DNA of 64,000 nt from Methylobacterium crusticola (GTDB taxonomy: Bacteria; Pseudomonadota; Alphaproteobacteria; Rhizobiales; Beijerinckiaceae): NCBI RefSeq assembly GCF_003574465.1, contig NZ_QOWC01000006.1, positions 27,632 through 91,631 on the forward strand. Reading direction: 5' to 3'. The notes under the pieces were generated by a model that was given only the letters and a program-made list of their open reading frames with translations, was not told the DNA's origin and did no database searches. How positions within the stretch are numbered: the first letter of the stretch is position 1; every line of letters starts with the position of its first letter. This document shows, piece after piece, positions 54,305 through 63,068 of the stretch. Made by a program: the position numbers and the translations under genes.

Positions 54305-55150
54305 GTGATCCGCAGCCGCTACCGGTTCGCCCGACCGGCGACGCTCGAGGAGGCGACCGCGCTCCTCGCCGCCGAGGGCGGCGCGAAGGTTCTCGGCGGC
54401 GGGTCGGTCCTCGTTCCGGCGCTGTCGGCCGGCCTCGAGGACCCGGGCCTCGTGCTGGATTCCGGCCGGCTCGGCCTGAACCGGATCGAGGCCACGGACC
54501 GCGCCGTCACGATCGGGGCCGGTGCGACCTACGCCGCGCTCGGCGCGAGCGAGGCGGTCCGGACCCGCGTGCCGCTCCTCGCCGCGATGGTGGCGGAGGT
54601 GACGGGCGGGCCCGGCCTCTGGAACCTCGCGACCCTGGGCGGGGCTGCCTGCCACGCCAACCCCGCCTCCGACGCCCCGGGCTGCCTGAGCGCGCTCGAC
54701 GCGCAGTTCCGTCTGGCGTGCGCGACCGGCTCTCGGCTCGTGCCGGCGGCGGATTTCTTCCGCGCCCCGTTCCTGACGGCCCGGCGGCCCGACGAGATCC
54801 TGACGGCGATCGTGCTGCCCGTCGCCGCGCGGCCGGGTCCGAGCCGCTACCTCAAGCTCAAGCACGCGGCGAGCTCCTGGCCGATCGTCACCGCCTCCTG
54901 CCTCGTGGCCGGCGGGCCGGGCGCGCCGCGGCTGCGCCTCTGTCTCGGCGGTGCGGCGCCGGTCCCGGTCGTCGCCGAGTGGCCCCTCGGCAGCCTCGGG
55001 CCGGAGGACGCCGCCCGCCTCGCCGCCGACGCGTGCGGGCGGATCGAGACCGAGTGGACGGACGAGCTCGCCGGGCCAGGCTACCGGCGGTCCGTCGCTG
55101 TCACGATGGCGGCCCGCGCCCTGCGTTCCGTCCTGGAGACGCCCCGATGA
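54305..55150 (+). CDS. Molybdenum hydroxylase, FAD-binding medium subunit
   Basis: A 281-residue FAD subunit of the CoxM/xanthine dehydrogenase type. It shows YRFARPATLEEATALL, the first FAD motif AKVLGGGSVLVPAL and the second motif region NLATLGGAACHANPASDA, followed by the C-terminal dehydrogenase domain. It passes electrons from the iron-sulfur subunit to an acceptor. The start is a GTG one base after the large-subunit stop, and its stop overlaps the ATG of the small subunit (ATGA). Confidence 0.91.
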   Translation: MIRSRYRFARPATLEEATALLAAEGGAKVLGGGSVLVPALSAGLEDPGLVLDSGRLGLNRIEATDRAVTIGAGATYAALGASEAVRTRVPLLAAMVAEVTGGPGLWNLATLGGAACHANPASDAPGCLSALDAQFRLACATGSRLVPAADFFRAPFLTARRPDEILTAIVLPVAARPGPSRYLKLKHAASSWPIVTASCLVAGGPGAPRLRLCLGGAAPVPVVAEWPLGSLGPEDAARLAADACGRIETEWTDELAGPGYRRSVAVTMAARALRSVLETPR

Positions 55151-55617
55151 GCTGCACGTCCCGCCTGCGCTGCACGATCAACGGCGTCGCATGCGACCGG
55201 GAGATCGATCCGCGCCTCCTGCTCGTCGAGGCGGTCCGGGATGTCGCGGGTCTGAAGGGCACCCGGGTCGGCTGCCTCACCGGCGATTGCGGTGCCTGCA
55301 CGGTCCGGATCGACGGAGCCGTCGTGAAGTCCTGCCTCGTCCTCGCGCTCTCGGTGGAGGACCGCGCCATCACGACGATCGAGGGTGCGGGGGATCTGAC
55401 GGAGATCCAGCACGCCTTCGTGGCCGAGAACGGCTTCCAGTGCGGCTTCTGCACGACCGGGATGGTGCTGACCGCGGCGGAACTCCTGCGCGACAATCCC
55501 CGGCCGAGCGAGGCCGAGATCCGCCGCGCGATCAGCGGCAACCTGTGCCGGTGCACGGGCTACGACGGCATCGTCGCGGCGGTCCGGCGCGCCGCCGAGG
55601 CGCGGGCTCGAGCCTGA
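55147..55617 (+). CDS. Molybdenum hydroxylase, [2Fe-2S] small subunit
   Basis: A 156-residue iron-sulfur subunit with two [2Fe-2S] clusters. The plant-type ferredoxin cluster is bound by Cys43, Cys48, Cys51 (CLTGDCGACT) and Cys63. The C-terminal cluster is bound by Cys99, Cys102 (QCGFCTTGM), Cys134 and Cys136 (CRCTGY). All eight ligands are present. It moves electrons from molybdenum to FAD. Coupled to the medium subunit by an ATGA overlap; it ends the molybdenum hydroxylase unit. Confidence 0.94.
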   Translation: MSCTSRLRCTINGVACDREIDPRLLLVEAVRDVAGLKGTRVGCLTGDCGACTVRIDGAVVKSCLVLALSVEDRAITTIEGAGDLTEIQHAFVAENGFQCGFCTTGMVLTAAELLRDNPRPSEAEIRRAISGNLCRCTGYDGIVAAVRRAAEARARA

Positions 55618-55756
55618 CGCCGAAGACGGCCCTGCTCGGGCCGGCCCGCCGGGGCCGCACACGCACGCCCCCCGGGCGAGGGCTGCGATCAACCGCCTCC
55701 GGGGAGAGGCTCCGGCCCTCGCTCAACCCTCACGCACCACGCCAAGGAGGCACACG

Positions 55757-56614
55757 ATGGATGTCGGGATGATCGGGCTCGGCCTCATGGGTCGGGCGAT
55801 GGCAACCAACATCGCCAGGGCCGGCCATACGGTCCGAGCCTGGAACCGCTCGCCGGCGGAACCACCCGAGGGTGTCGCCATGGTCGACCAGCCGCGGGAG
55901 GCGATGCAGTCGGACGTCGTTCTCACGATGTTGTCCGACGACGCCGCGATCCGTGACGTGGTCCTGGCTCCGGGTGTCCTGGATCAGGCGCGGGCCGGCC
56001 TCGTCCACGTCGTCACGTCGACGATTTCGGTGGCGTTCGCCGACGAGCTGCATGCGCGGCATGGCGAGCTCGGGATAGGGTACGTCTCCGCGCCGGTCTT
56101 CGGCCGTCCGGACGTCGCTGCGGCTGCGCAGCTCGGCATCATGGTGGCGGGGGCGCCCGACGCGGTGGCGAAGGCGCGCGCCGTGCTCGATGGCATCGGC
56201 CGGAAGACCTGGGTGCTGGGAGAGGACCCGAAAACCGCCAATGCAGCCAAGATCGCCGGGAACATGATGATCGCGACGGCGATCGAGAGCATGGCGGAAG
56301 CAGCCGTGCTGGCCGAGAGCTGTGGTCTCGATCCAGCCGTGTTCTTCGATCTGGTGCTGCAGACACAGTTCGGCGGCAGCCGCGCGTACGAGAACTACAG
56401 CGCGAAGATCCTGAAGGGTGAGTTCGAAGCCGGCTTCCGGCTGCGCCTCGGCCTGAAGGATCTCGGGCTGGCCGCGGCCGCCGCCGAGGGAGCCGGGCGC
56501 AAGCTGCCGCTGCTCGCTGCCCTGGTGTCCCACATGCGGGCCGCCGCCGAGGCGGGGCTCGGGGAGAAGGACTGGTCGGCGGTGGCCGAATTCACGAGAG
56601 ACGCTTCAACATGA
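55757..56614 (+). CDS. Beta-hydroxyacid dehydrogenase (3-hydroxyisobutyrate dehydrogenase family)
   Basis: A 285-residue NAD(P)-dependent dehydrogenase. The N-terminal motif GMIGLGLMGRAMATNI and the active-site helix KIAGNMMIATAIESMAEA, with its catalytic Lys, define the 6-phosphogluconate / 3-hydroxyisobutyrate dehydrogenase superfamily. AAGGAGG lies 8 nt upstream. It would oxidise a 3-hydroxy acid to a semialdehyde or reduce the reverse, and is last in the plus-strand run from the MFS gene. A strong hairpin 117 nt downstream may terminate the operon. Confidence 0.9.
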   Translation: MDVGMIGLGLMGRAMATNIARAGHTVRAWNRSPAEPPEGVAMVDQPREAMQSDVVLTMLSDDAAIRDVVLAPGVLDQARAGLVHVVTSTISVAFADELHARHGELGIGYVSAPVFGRPDVAAAAQLGIMVAGAPDAVAKARAVLDGIGRKTWVLGEDPKTANAAKIAGNMMIATAIESMAEAAVLAESCGLDPAVFFDLVLQTQFGGSRAYENYSAKILKGEFEAGFRLRLGLKDLGLAAAAAEGAGRKLPLLAALVSHMRAAAEAGLGEKDWSAVAEFTRDAST

Positions 56615-56731
56615 TCTGGCAGTATCTCGGCGAAAGCCGTGTCGACGGCGGCTTTACTCTGATGATGTCGTTGATAATCGGTGATATCGAACTTAGTTAA
56701 CGCTGATTGATTTCGCGGCAGGCAATCTGGG

Positions 56732-56761
56732 ACCAAGCCGGACCGGCGTGTCCGGCTTGGT
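56732..56761. terminator. Perfect 12-bp stem-loop between convergent genes
   Basis: ACCAAGCCGGAC (56732-56743) and GTCCGGCTTGGT (56750-56761) are exact complements separated by the 6-nt loop CGGCGT. The stem lies in the 296-nt gap between the dehydrogenase (plus) and cupin (minus) genes, so it can act on both transcripts. There is no T-tract on either side, so it could instead be a Rho-dependent or mRNA-stabilising structure. Confidence 0.5.
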
Positions 56762-56910
56762 GGGCGGCATCGTTCGCCTGTGCTCCCGGGAGGACGCAAG
56801 CGGCCCCCGGTGTCAGAGGGTGGTCGTTCACGGCCTGCGTCAGGATCGGCACGAACCGCCATGCACGCGCAACCGCGCCTGCCGTTGCGACATGACGGAA
56901 GGATCGATTT

Positions 56911-57438
56911 CTATCGGGTGCCAACGCGCTCCGAGTAGAAACCGGACATGTTCTCGGGCGGTGTCGTCATCGTCAGATAAATGAAAATACCATCGGTCGT
57001 GTTTTCGACCCCGTGGGTTGCGCCCGGAGGTGTGCGTATGACGTCTCCTTGCTTGACCTCCTTGGTTTTCCCGTCGGAGAGCAGGAGAGTGGCTCTGCCA
57101 CGCTCAACGATCCAGATCTGCTCCGAACGCGGGTGACTGTGCCGCTCCGAGAGCGCTCCAGGCTGCATCGTCACTCGTGTGATCGTGACGTGGGAGTCTG
57201 GCGCATTCTCCGGCCAGACGATCTGGGCGGAGTCCTTTCCCGGATTGCGGAGCACGACGGCGTCTTCGGTCGAGAGGATCTGGACGGGCAAGGGCAACTC
57301 CTGCGGTTGGGCTGATTTCATCACAGGCGTGTCGGCTGCGCTCGCGGGGCGAAGGCACAGTGAAGCCGTCGCCACCAGCAGGGTGAGTGCTGCTCGCTTC
57401 AGTGGAAAATTTCCGACGATGCCCTGGCGTATTGTCAT
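56911..57438 (-). CDS. Exported cupin-domain protein
   Basis: A 175-residue cupin with an N-terminal signal peptide (AALTLLVATASLCL core, cleavage near PASAAD), so it is probably periplasmic. The cupin metal motif is visible as ERHSHPRSEQIWIVERG and GDVIRTPPGATHGVEN. GGAGG precedes the ATG. Cupins bind small acids or ligands and some are enzymes or sensors. Its role near the catabolic island is unknown. It is divergent from nothing close and convergent with the dehydrogenase gene. Confidence 0.82.
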   Translation of the reverse strand: MTIRQGIVGNFPLKRAALTLLVATASLCLRPASAADTPVMKSAQPQELPLPVQILSTEDAVVLRNPGKDSAQIVWPENAPDSHVTITRVTMQPGALSERHSHPRSEQIWIVERGRATLLLSDGKTKEVKQGDVIRTPPGATHGVENTTDGIFIYLTMTTPPENMSGFYSERVGTR

Positions 57439-57626
57439 ATCCTGCCTCCACGATGGAACATCGATCGGGATTGAGAGCACGGGACATCGATGGCGGCGCG
57501 AACATGCTCGACCATGCCGGCGACCTGTCATCAGTCCATGGCCGGCTGCCGGTTCGCCGCCAGCGCAGCAAATCGTGACTTCAGTGATTATGATTGATCA
57601 TTTTGCTTTGGATAATAGGACCGCCC

Positions 57627-58880
57627 TCAGATCACGGTTTCTCGCCGCCACGTATCCACGTCGGATCTCGTGAACCCGAGCAGATCAACGTAGACCTGGT
57701 CGTTGTGGGCGCCGACCGGCGCCCCGGGCCAGGCGATGCTGCCCCTCGCGCCCGCCTCGTCGAAGCGCGGGATCACGCCCGGATGCAGGGTGGGGCCGAT
57801 CAGGGGATCCTGGACCTCGCAGATCATCTCCCGGGCCTGGAAGTGAGGGTCGGCGGCGCAGTCGGCGACCGTGTAGGTCCGGCTCGCCGGGATCCCGGCC
57901 GCGTTCAGCCGCCGCTCGGCCTCGCGCGCGGGCAGCGTCGCGGCCCAGTCCGCGATCGCGCCGTCGACCTCGGCCCGGTGCCGGAGCCGGTCGACGTTCG
58001 TCCGCAGGCGCGGGTCGCTCGCCATGTCCGGGCGGCCCATGAGGGTGCAGAGGCGAACGAAGATCGGGTCCGAGTTGCCGGCGATCACGAGCCACTGCCC
58101 GTCCGCCGAGCGGTACGTGTCCGACGGGACGGCGGTCGGCATCGCCGACCCTTGCGGCCGACGGATGCTGCCTTGGGTGCCGTATTCCGGCAGGATGCCC
58201 TCCAGGAGGCTGAACACGCCCTCGTAGAGTGCGATGTCGACCTCCCGGCCGATCCCCGTCCCGGCGACGTCGCGCTCGTAGACGGCCGACAGCACGCCCG
58301 CGACGGCGTAGAGCGCCGTGATGTCGTCACCGAGCGAGATGCCGGTGCGGACCGAGGGAAGGTCGACCTGCTCCTCCGGGAAGCCCGTGAGATAGCGGAT
58401 CCCGCCCATCGCCTCCCCGATCGCCCCGAAGGAGTGGCGATCCTTGTAGGGGCCCGTCTGGCCGTAGCCCGAGATGCGCGCCAGGATGATCCGCGGGTTG
58501 AGGCGCTGCAGGTCGGCGAAGCCGAGGCCCCAGCGCTCCAGCTGCCCGGGCCGGAAATTCTCCACCACCACGTCCGCCCAGCGCACGAGCCGCTCGATCG
58601 CCGGCCGGGACGCCTCCGCCTTCATGTCGAGCGTGACGCAGCGCTTGTTGCGGTTGTGGAGCGACCAGATGACGGAGTGGCCCCGGGATTGGACGCCCCA
58701 GGTCCGCAGCGGCTCGCCTGCGGGCGGTTCGACCTTGATCACGTCGGCCCCGTGGTCGGCGAGGATCCGCGTGCAGAACGGCGCCGCGATGAAGTGGCCG
58801 AGCTCGAGCACCTTCAATCCGCGGAGGGGACCGGTGGTGGCCGCGGGCGTGCCGGCCCCGGCTGGCTTTTGCGAGGTCAT
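57627..58880 (-). CDS. Family III CoA-transferase
   Basis: A 417-residue family III CoA-transferase with LADHGADVIKVEPPAGEP, NRNKRCVTLDMKAEA, VVENFRPGQLERWGLGF, SGYGQTGPYKDRHSFG and the catalytic Asp candidate in GISLGDDITAL. It is the last gene in a minus-strand operon, coupled to the MmgE/PrpD gene by an ATGA overlap. It resembles the enzyme at 24080-25321. It should activate the acid produced by the MmgE/PrpD step or imported with the TRAP binding protein's ligand. Confidence 0.92.
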   Translation of the reverse strand: MTSQKPAGAGTPAATTGPLRGLKVLELGHFIAAPFCTRILADHGADVIKVEPPAGEPLRTWGVQSRGHSVIWSLHNRNKRCVTLDMKAEASRPAIERLVRWADVVVENFRPGQLERWGLGFADLQRLNPRIILARISGYGQTGPYKDRHSFGAIGEAMGGIRYLTGFPEEQVDLPSVRTGISLGDDITALYAVAGVLSAVYERDVAGTGIGREVDIALYEGVFSLLEGILPEYGTQGSIRRPQGSAMPTAVPSDTYRSADGQWLVIAGNSDPIFVRLCTLMGRPDMASDPRLRTNVDRLRHRAEVDGAIADWAATLPAREAERRLNAAGIPASRTYTVADCAADPHFQAREMICEVQDPLIGPTLHPGVIPRFDEAGARGSIAWPGAPVGAHNDQVYVDLLGFTRSDVDTWRRETVI

Positions 58881-60286
58881 GGGCGATCCTGAGAGGGGTG
58901 GAGCGAGGGGGGCGGAGCGAGGAGGCCGGTCACGTCGTTGATGTCGGGAGCCGCATCCAGGCGCAGGATCCCCCGGAGAGCCGCCTCGGCGCGGCTCTCC
59001 CCGAGCACCGGCCGGGCCGCCGCGAGGAAGCGTGAGGCGAGATCATCCTCGGACATGGAGCGGAAGTCCGCGACGCGCGCCTCTCGCCTCGTCCCGTCCC
59101 GGAGCCACACCCGCAGGTGCACGGGCTGGCGTCCGTCCTGGTCCGGGCCTTCGGTCGCCAGGAGCCTGCACCGCGTCGCCAACTGCGCGACGCGCGGATC
59201 GTCGGTCCGGCTCCAGGATGCCTCGCGAACGCCGCCGGCTGCCAGCACGGCCGCGACGGCGAACTGAATGCTCTGCTGCACGGCCGTCAGGTCGGCGAAC
59301 GGACCCGGGTTGTCGCAGCCCGGGAAGAGGACGGCCCGCTGCGTGGTGGCGATCTCGACTTGCCGCACGGCCTCGGGGTCGAGCGGACCCTCCGCGAGCA
59401 GGCGGGCGGCGGCCTGGATCGGCGCCTGCGCGAACACGCAGGCCGGCGTCGGCTTGTGGACGATGTCCTCGATCAGGAAGCGGCGCCCGAGCCCCTCCGT
59501 GACCAAATCGGCCCGCGCGAGCGCCGAGAAGCCCGCGAGCAGCCCGGACCGCCCCTCGAGCACGCTCGGCGCGGCCTGGGCGCCCGCCCGGGCGAGGCGC
59601 ACCGCCGCGAGGGCGCTGCGGGCCGCGAACCCGGCGTGGTAGACGTGCTCGTTGGTTCCGGCATGAACCCACTCGTTGAAGCCGCCCGCCGTGTGGCAGG
59701 CGAGCGCCATGGAGCGCACCGCTTCCGATCGGGAGAGCCCGAGCGCGCGCGCCGCGGCCGCGGCGGCGGGACCCGGACCGAGCAGCCCGGTCGGCCGGAA
59801 GATCGCGGCAAGCTCGGGCGTGATGACCGCGAGCCCGAGCCGGATCATGACCTCGTAGCCCGCGACGATGCCCGCGAGCGCCGCCGCCCCGCTCACGCGG
59901 CCGGCCTCGCCCGCCGCGAGGACGGCCGGGATCACGACCATGCCGGGATGGCTCGCGGAGGCCGGGTGCGTGTCCGTCCGGATGCTCGCGGCGGCCGAGA
60001 CCGCGTTGACGAAGGCCGCGGCCTCCATGTCCGCCCGGTCCGGGCGGCCGAAGACCCGGCTGCCGCCCTCCCCGGGCCGGGGCGGAACCAGCACTGCGAG
60101 GGCCGCCTCGCTCCCGGGTGTCGTGCCGATCGTCAGGCAGGCCGAGACCGTGTCGAGGACGCAGAGCCTGGCCTTCGCGAGCACCGAGGCGGGCAGCCGC
60201 CCGCAGTCGAGCCCGGTCGTGACCGCGACGATCTCCTCGATCACGGTCGCGCGAGGGCCGTCGGCGAGAGTGCGCCCGGCCGTCAT
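58877..60286 (-). CDS. MmgE/PrpD-family protein
   Basis: A 469-residue member of the MmgE/PrpD family (2-methylcitrate dehydratase and cis-aconitate decarboxylase relatives). Visible segments: SVLAKARLCVLDTVSACL, FVNAVSAAASIRTDTHPAS, GYEVMIRLGLAV, FRPTGLLGPGPAAAAAARALGLS and ACHTAGGFNEWVHAGTNEHVYHAG. They follow the usual order of the helical domain, followed by the smaller second domain. It would dehydrate or decarboxylate a tricarboxylic or dicarboxylic acid. Both ends overlap neighbours by ATGA. Neighbouring CoA-transferase genes with MmgE/PrpD genes also occur in itaconate-type clusters. Confidence 0.9.
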   Translation of the reverse strand: MTAGRTLADGPRATVIEEIVAVTTGLDCGRLPASVLAKARLCVLDTVSACLTIGTTPGSEAALAVLVPPRPGEGGSRVFGRPDRADMEAAAFVNAVSAAASIRTDTHPASASHPGMVVIPAVLAAGEAGRVSGAAALAGIVAGYEVMIRLGLAVITPELAAIFRPTGLLGPGPAAAAAARALGLSRSEAVRSMALACHTAGGFNEWVHAGTNEHVYHAGFAARSALAAVRLARAGAQAAPSVLEGRSGLLAGFSALARADLVTEGLGRRFLIEDIVHKPTPACVFAQAPIQAAARLLAEGPLDPEAVRQVEIATTQRAVLFPGCDNPGPFADLTAVQQSIQFAVAAVLAAGGVREASWSRTDDPRVAQLATRCRLLATEGPDQDGRQPVHLRVWLRDGTRREARVADFRSMSEDDLASRFLAAARPVLGESRAEAALRGILRLDAAPDINDVTGLLAPPPSLHPSQDRP

Positions 60287-61314
60287 GCGAGCGGGCCGAC
60301 CGTCGATTCGAGGATCGCCCAGGTCTCGTCGCCGAACTTGGCGCGCATCTCGCCGTAGAAGCCGGACTTCTTCAGCACCGCCCGGAAGGCGTCGCGATCC
60401 ACCTCGTTGAACGCCAGGCCGGCCGCCTCGACCTCCTTGCGCACGGCATCCGTCCGGCTCCTCACCTCGGCGCGCTCGTCGATCGCGGCCTTGTTGAGGT
60501 TCGTCTCCAGGATCGTGCGCAGATCGGCGGGCAGCGTCTTCAGCGTGCGCGCGCTCGTCAGCGTGAAGTAGCCGTCCCAGATATGCCCGGTCAGGGCGCA
60601 GTTCTTCTGCACCTCGTACAGTTTGCCCGTCTGTACCACCAGGAGATCGTTCTCCTGGGCATCGACCACCTTGGTCTGCAAGGCGGTGTAGAGTTCGTCG
60701 AAGTTGATCGGCGTCGGAGCTGCGCCGAGCGCCTTGAAGCAGGCGACGAAGAGCGGGGCGACCGGAACGCGGATCTTGGTCTCGCGCAGGTCGGCGGGCC
60801 CCCGGATCGGCTTCGATCCCGAGGTGATGTGCCGGAAGCCGAGGTCCCACTGCTTGTCGAACGCGTGCAGGCCGACGGCGGCGATGCGCTTGCGCAGGTG
60901 CTCGCCCAGGGCACCGTCGAGGGCCTGCCAGACCTGGTCGTAATCCTTGAACGCGAAGGCGGTGTTGTAGATCGTCGTGACCGGGGCGAGGGTCGACAGC
61001 ACCGATCCCGACAGCGTCACGAGTTCGAGGCCTCCGGAGCGGAGTTGCGACAACGCCGACGTCGAGCTCCCGAGCATGTAGCCGGGATAGACGTCGAGCT
61101 TCAGGCGTCCGCCGGATTGCTCGGCGATGACGTCCGCGGCTCTCTGCGCGTGCGCGTTGATCGGGTGGTTCGGCGGGATCGTGGTGGCGAGCTTGAACGC
61201 GAACTCCGCCGCGTTCGCCGGCCGGGTCAGGATCGCGGGCGCCGCGAGGGCGGCCGAGCCGAGGAGCGCGCCCTGCAGCCAGGCTCGCCGCGTGCTGGAA
61301 TGCGATGTCGTCAC
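60283..61314 (-). CDS. TRAP transporter periplasmic substrate-binding protein (DctP family)
   Basis: A 343-residue DctP-type binding protein. The signal region STRRAWLQGALLGSAALAAPAIL has a twin-arginine and an alanine-rich core, so export may be by Tat. The mature part has FKLATTIPPNHPINAHA, LKLDVYPGYMLG, and the carboxylate-binding region KIRVPVAPLFVACFKALGAAPTPINFDELYTAL, which are TRAP hallmarks. The GTG start has AGGGAGG 5 nt upstream. No DctQ or DctM membrane genes are present in the window, so the permease must be elsewhere. It is followed by MmgE/PrpD and a CoA-transferase, which suggests a carboxylate ligand. Confidence 0.9.
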   Translation of the reverse strand: MTTSHSSTRRAWLQGALLGSAALAAPAILTRPANAAEFAFKLATTIPPNHPINAHAQRAADVIAEQSGGRLKLDVYPGYMLGSSTSALSQLRSGGLELVTLSGSVLSTLAPVTTIYNTAFAFKDYDQVWQALDGALGEHLRKRIAAVGLHAFDKQWDLGFRHITSGSKPIRGPADLRETKIRVPVAPLFVACFKALGAAPTPINFDELYTALQTKVVDAQENDLLVVQTGKLYEVQKNCALTGHIWDGYFTLTSARTLKTLPADLRTILETNLNKAAIDERAEVRSRTDAVRKEVEAAGLAFNEVDRDAFRAVLKKSGFYGEMRAKFGDETWAILESTVGPLA

Positions 61315-61394
61315 GTCGTCCTCCCTGTGGCTACCCGGGCGCCTTCGTGGGCTGCTCCGGTCCGTGAGCGGCGCCGGCCTCGGCCGGCCGCCGT

Positions 61395-62117
61395 CTAAGC
61401 CGAGCCGGGTGCGCTCCGGTCCGGGCGGAGCGGAGCCTCCCCGGTCACCGCGCCGGTCGGGATCACCTGCAGCAGGCGTCCGAGACGCGTCCGGAACAAT
61501 TCGACGTGCGCTTCGGCCGCGCGTCCCGCCGCGTTGACGTCGCCCGCGCAGACCGTCGCGATCAGCTCGTCGTGGCAGCGCACGAAGCCCTCGTCGCGAT
61601 GCGTGTTCTGGACGGAGAGCCACCAGATGCGCTGGCTGAACGAGGCGAGCCGCTCGGCGTAGTCGGCCATGAACGTGTTGCGGCTCATGGCCGCGATCAG
61701 GCCGTGGATCGCCGCGTCGCTCGTCAGGATCCCGGTTCCGTCGTCCGGGCGGCCCGCGTGCTCCCGGAACTGGGTGCCCGCCATCCCGAGCCGCTCGCGC
61801 TGCTGGGCGCTGCCGCGCTCGGCCGCCAGGCGCGCCGCCGGCACCTCCAGCACGAGCCTGATCTCGACGATCTCGGCGAGCTCGTGGGCGAGGATCGGGG
61901 CCACGAACGGCGTCTGGCGGGGCCGCGCCACCACGAGCTTCTCCGCGGCGAGGCGCTGGATGGCCTCGCGGATCGGCGTGCGGCCGAGAGCCAGCTCGTC
62001 GACGAGGTCCGCCTCGTTCAGCAGCTGCCCCGGCTCGAGCGCGAACGTCAGGATGCGCCGCTTCAGCTCACGGTAGGCGTGGGGGGCTTTGCCCTTGAAC
62101 GGGATGGCGTCCGTCAT
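61395..62117 (-). CDS. GntR-family regulator, FadR/FCD subfamily
   Basis: A 240-residue regulator. The N-terminal winged helix has AYRELKRRILTFALEPGQLLNEADLVDELALGRTPIREAIQRLAAEKLV. The C-terminal FCD domain has the metal/ligand residues in SDAAIHGLIAAMSRN, VRCHDELIATVCAGD and EAHVELF. It is upstream of the TRAP/MmgE/CoA-transferase operon and divergent from the enoyl-CoA hydratase gene. An imperfect 28-bp palindrome between them is the likely operator. FCD regulators usually respond to carboxylic acids. Confidence 0.91.
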   Translation of the reverse strand: MTDAIPFKGKAPHAYRELKRRILTFALEPGQLLNEADLVDELALGRTPIREAIQRLAAEKLVVARPRQTPFVAPILAHELAEIVEIRLVLEVPAARLAAERGSAQQRERLGMAGTQFREHAGRPDDGTGILTSDAAIHGLIAAMSRNTFMADYAERLASFSQRIWWLSVQNTHRDEGFVRCHDELIATVCAGDVNAAGRAAEAHVELFRTRLGRLLQVIPTGAVTGEAPLRPDRSAPGSA

Positions 62118-62133
62118 GCTCGATCTCCTCGAA

Positions 62134-62161
62134 CCATATTGCAGATATATCCAGGATATGG
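62134..62161. promoter_or_regulatory. Candidate FadR-type operator
   Basis: The two halves CCATATTGCAGATA and TATCCAGGATATGG are complementary in the outer six and inner four positions (CCATAT with ATATGG, GATA with TATC), with a four-base mismatch in each arm. The site lies 16 nt upstream of the regulator's ATG and 57 nt before the enoyl-CoA hydratase ATG, in an otherwise GC-rich region. Confidence 0.45.
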
Positions 62162-62218
62162 CAAGAGGGTCCCCGGTGGTTCCGTGCGGAAAAAAGGGAA
62201 CCGGGGAGGAGATGGTTC

Positions 62219-62950
62219 ATGCCAGCCACGCTTGAGGTGCGCCGCGAGGGCGCAGCCGCCGTCTTCGAGATCAATCGGCCTGAGGATCACAACAGGATCG
62301 ACATGGCGACCATGGACGCCATGATCGAGCAGGTCGGCGTCATCGATCGGGACGCTTCTGTCCGTGCGCTCGTCCTGACTGGACGGGGCGAGTACTTCTG
62401 TGCCGGCGGCCGGATCGGCGGCTACCCGGTGGGCAAGCTGCAGGATCAGCTCGATTACGCGCGCGCCTTCACGGTGCTCCAGGAGCGGCTCGGGCGCAGC
62501 CGTGTCCCCGTCGTCGCCGCGGTGAACGGCCATTGCCTGGCGGGTGGCATGAGCCTGCTCGAGGCGGCCGACCTCGCCATCGCGGCCGACACGGCGCAGT
62601 ACGCCTACCCGGAGATCGAGAACGGCCTCTTTCCCATGCTGGCCATGGCGGTCGCCCGGCGGGGGCTGCCGCCCAAGATCGCCTTCGACCTGTTCTACTC
62701 GGGACGCCGCATCGACGCGGCCGAGGCGCTCCGGCTCAACCTCATCAACGCGGCCGTGCCCTCGGAGCGCTTGTGGGACGCCGTCCGGGCCAGGGTGGCG
62801 GAGCTCGAGCGGCGCAGCGGCGGAGCCATGATGGTGGGGCGACAGGCCTACTACGCGATGGGCAACATGACGACCACCGCGGCGCTCGAGTACGCGCAGA
62901 CCGCCCTGATCGCGTCGCTGCGCGCGGCAGAGGACGCCAAGGCCGGCTGA
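62219..62950 (+). CDS. Enoyl-CoA hydratase/isomerase family protein
   Basis: A 243-residue crotonase. It has FEINRPEDHNRIDMATMDAM, the oxyanion-hole segment LVLTGRGEYFCAGGRIGGY and VVAAVNGHCLAGGMSLLEAADLAIAA. The two glutamate positions of hydratases are Glu in LLEAADL and in YPEIENGLFP, both acidic here. It would hydrate or isomerise an enoyl-CoA. GGGGAGGAG lies upstream of the ATG. It starts a two-gene unit with the HMG-CoA-lyase-like gene, divergent from the FadR-type regulator. Confidence 0.9.
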   Translation: MPATLEVRREGAAAVFEINRPEDHNRIDMATMDAMIEQVGVIDRDASVRALVLTGRGEYFCAGGRIGGYPVGKLQDQLDYARAFTVLQERLGRSRVPVVAAVNGHCLAGGMSLLEAADLAIAADTAQYAYPEIENGLFPMLAMAVARRGLPPKIAFDLFYSGRRIDAAEALRLNLINAAVPSERLWDAVRARVAELERRSGGAMMVGRQAYYAMGNMTTTAALEYAQTALIASLRAAEDAKAG

Positions 62951-63068
62951 GCGCCGGCGGCCCGGCGGCGATCGGGAGGCCGGTCGTCGCGGCCGTTCCC
63001 GAGTTCGCGACCGACGGCCCGCGCGGCCGATCCAGCCCGCGACGCGACGAATGGACAGGAGACGATCG

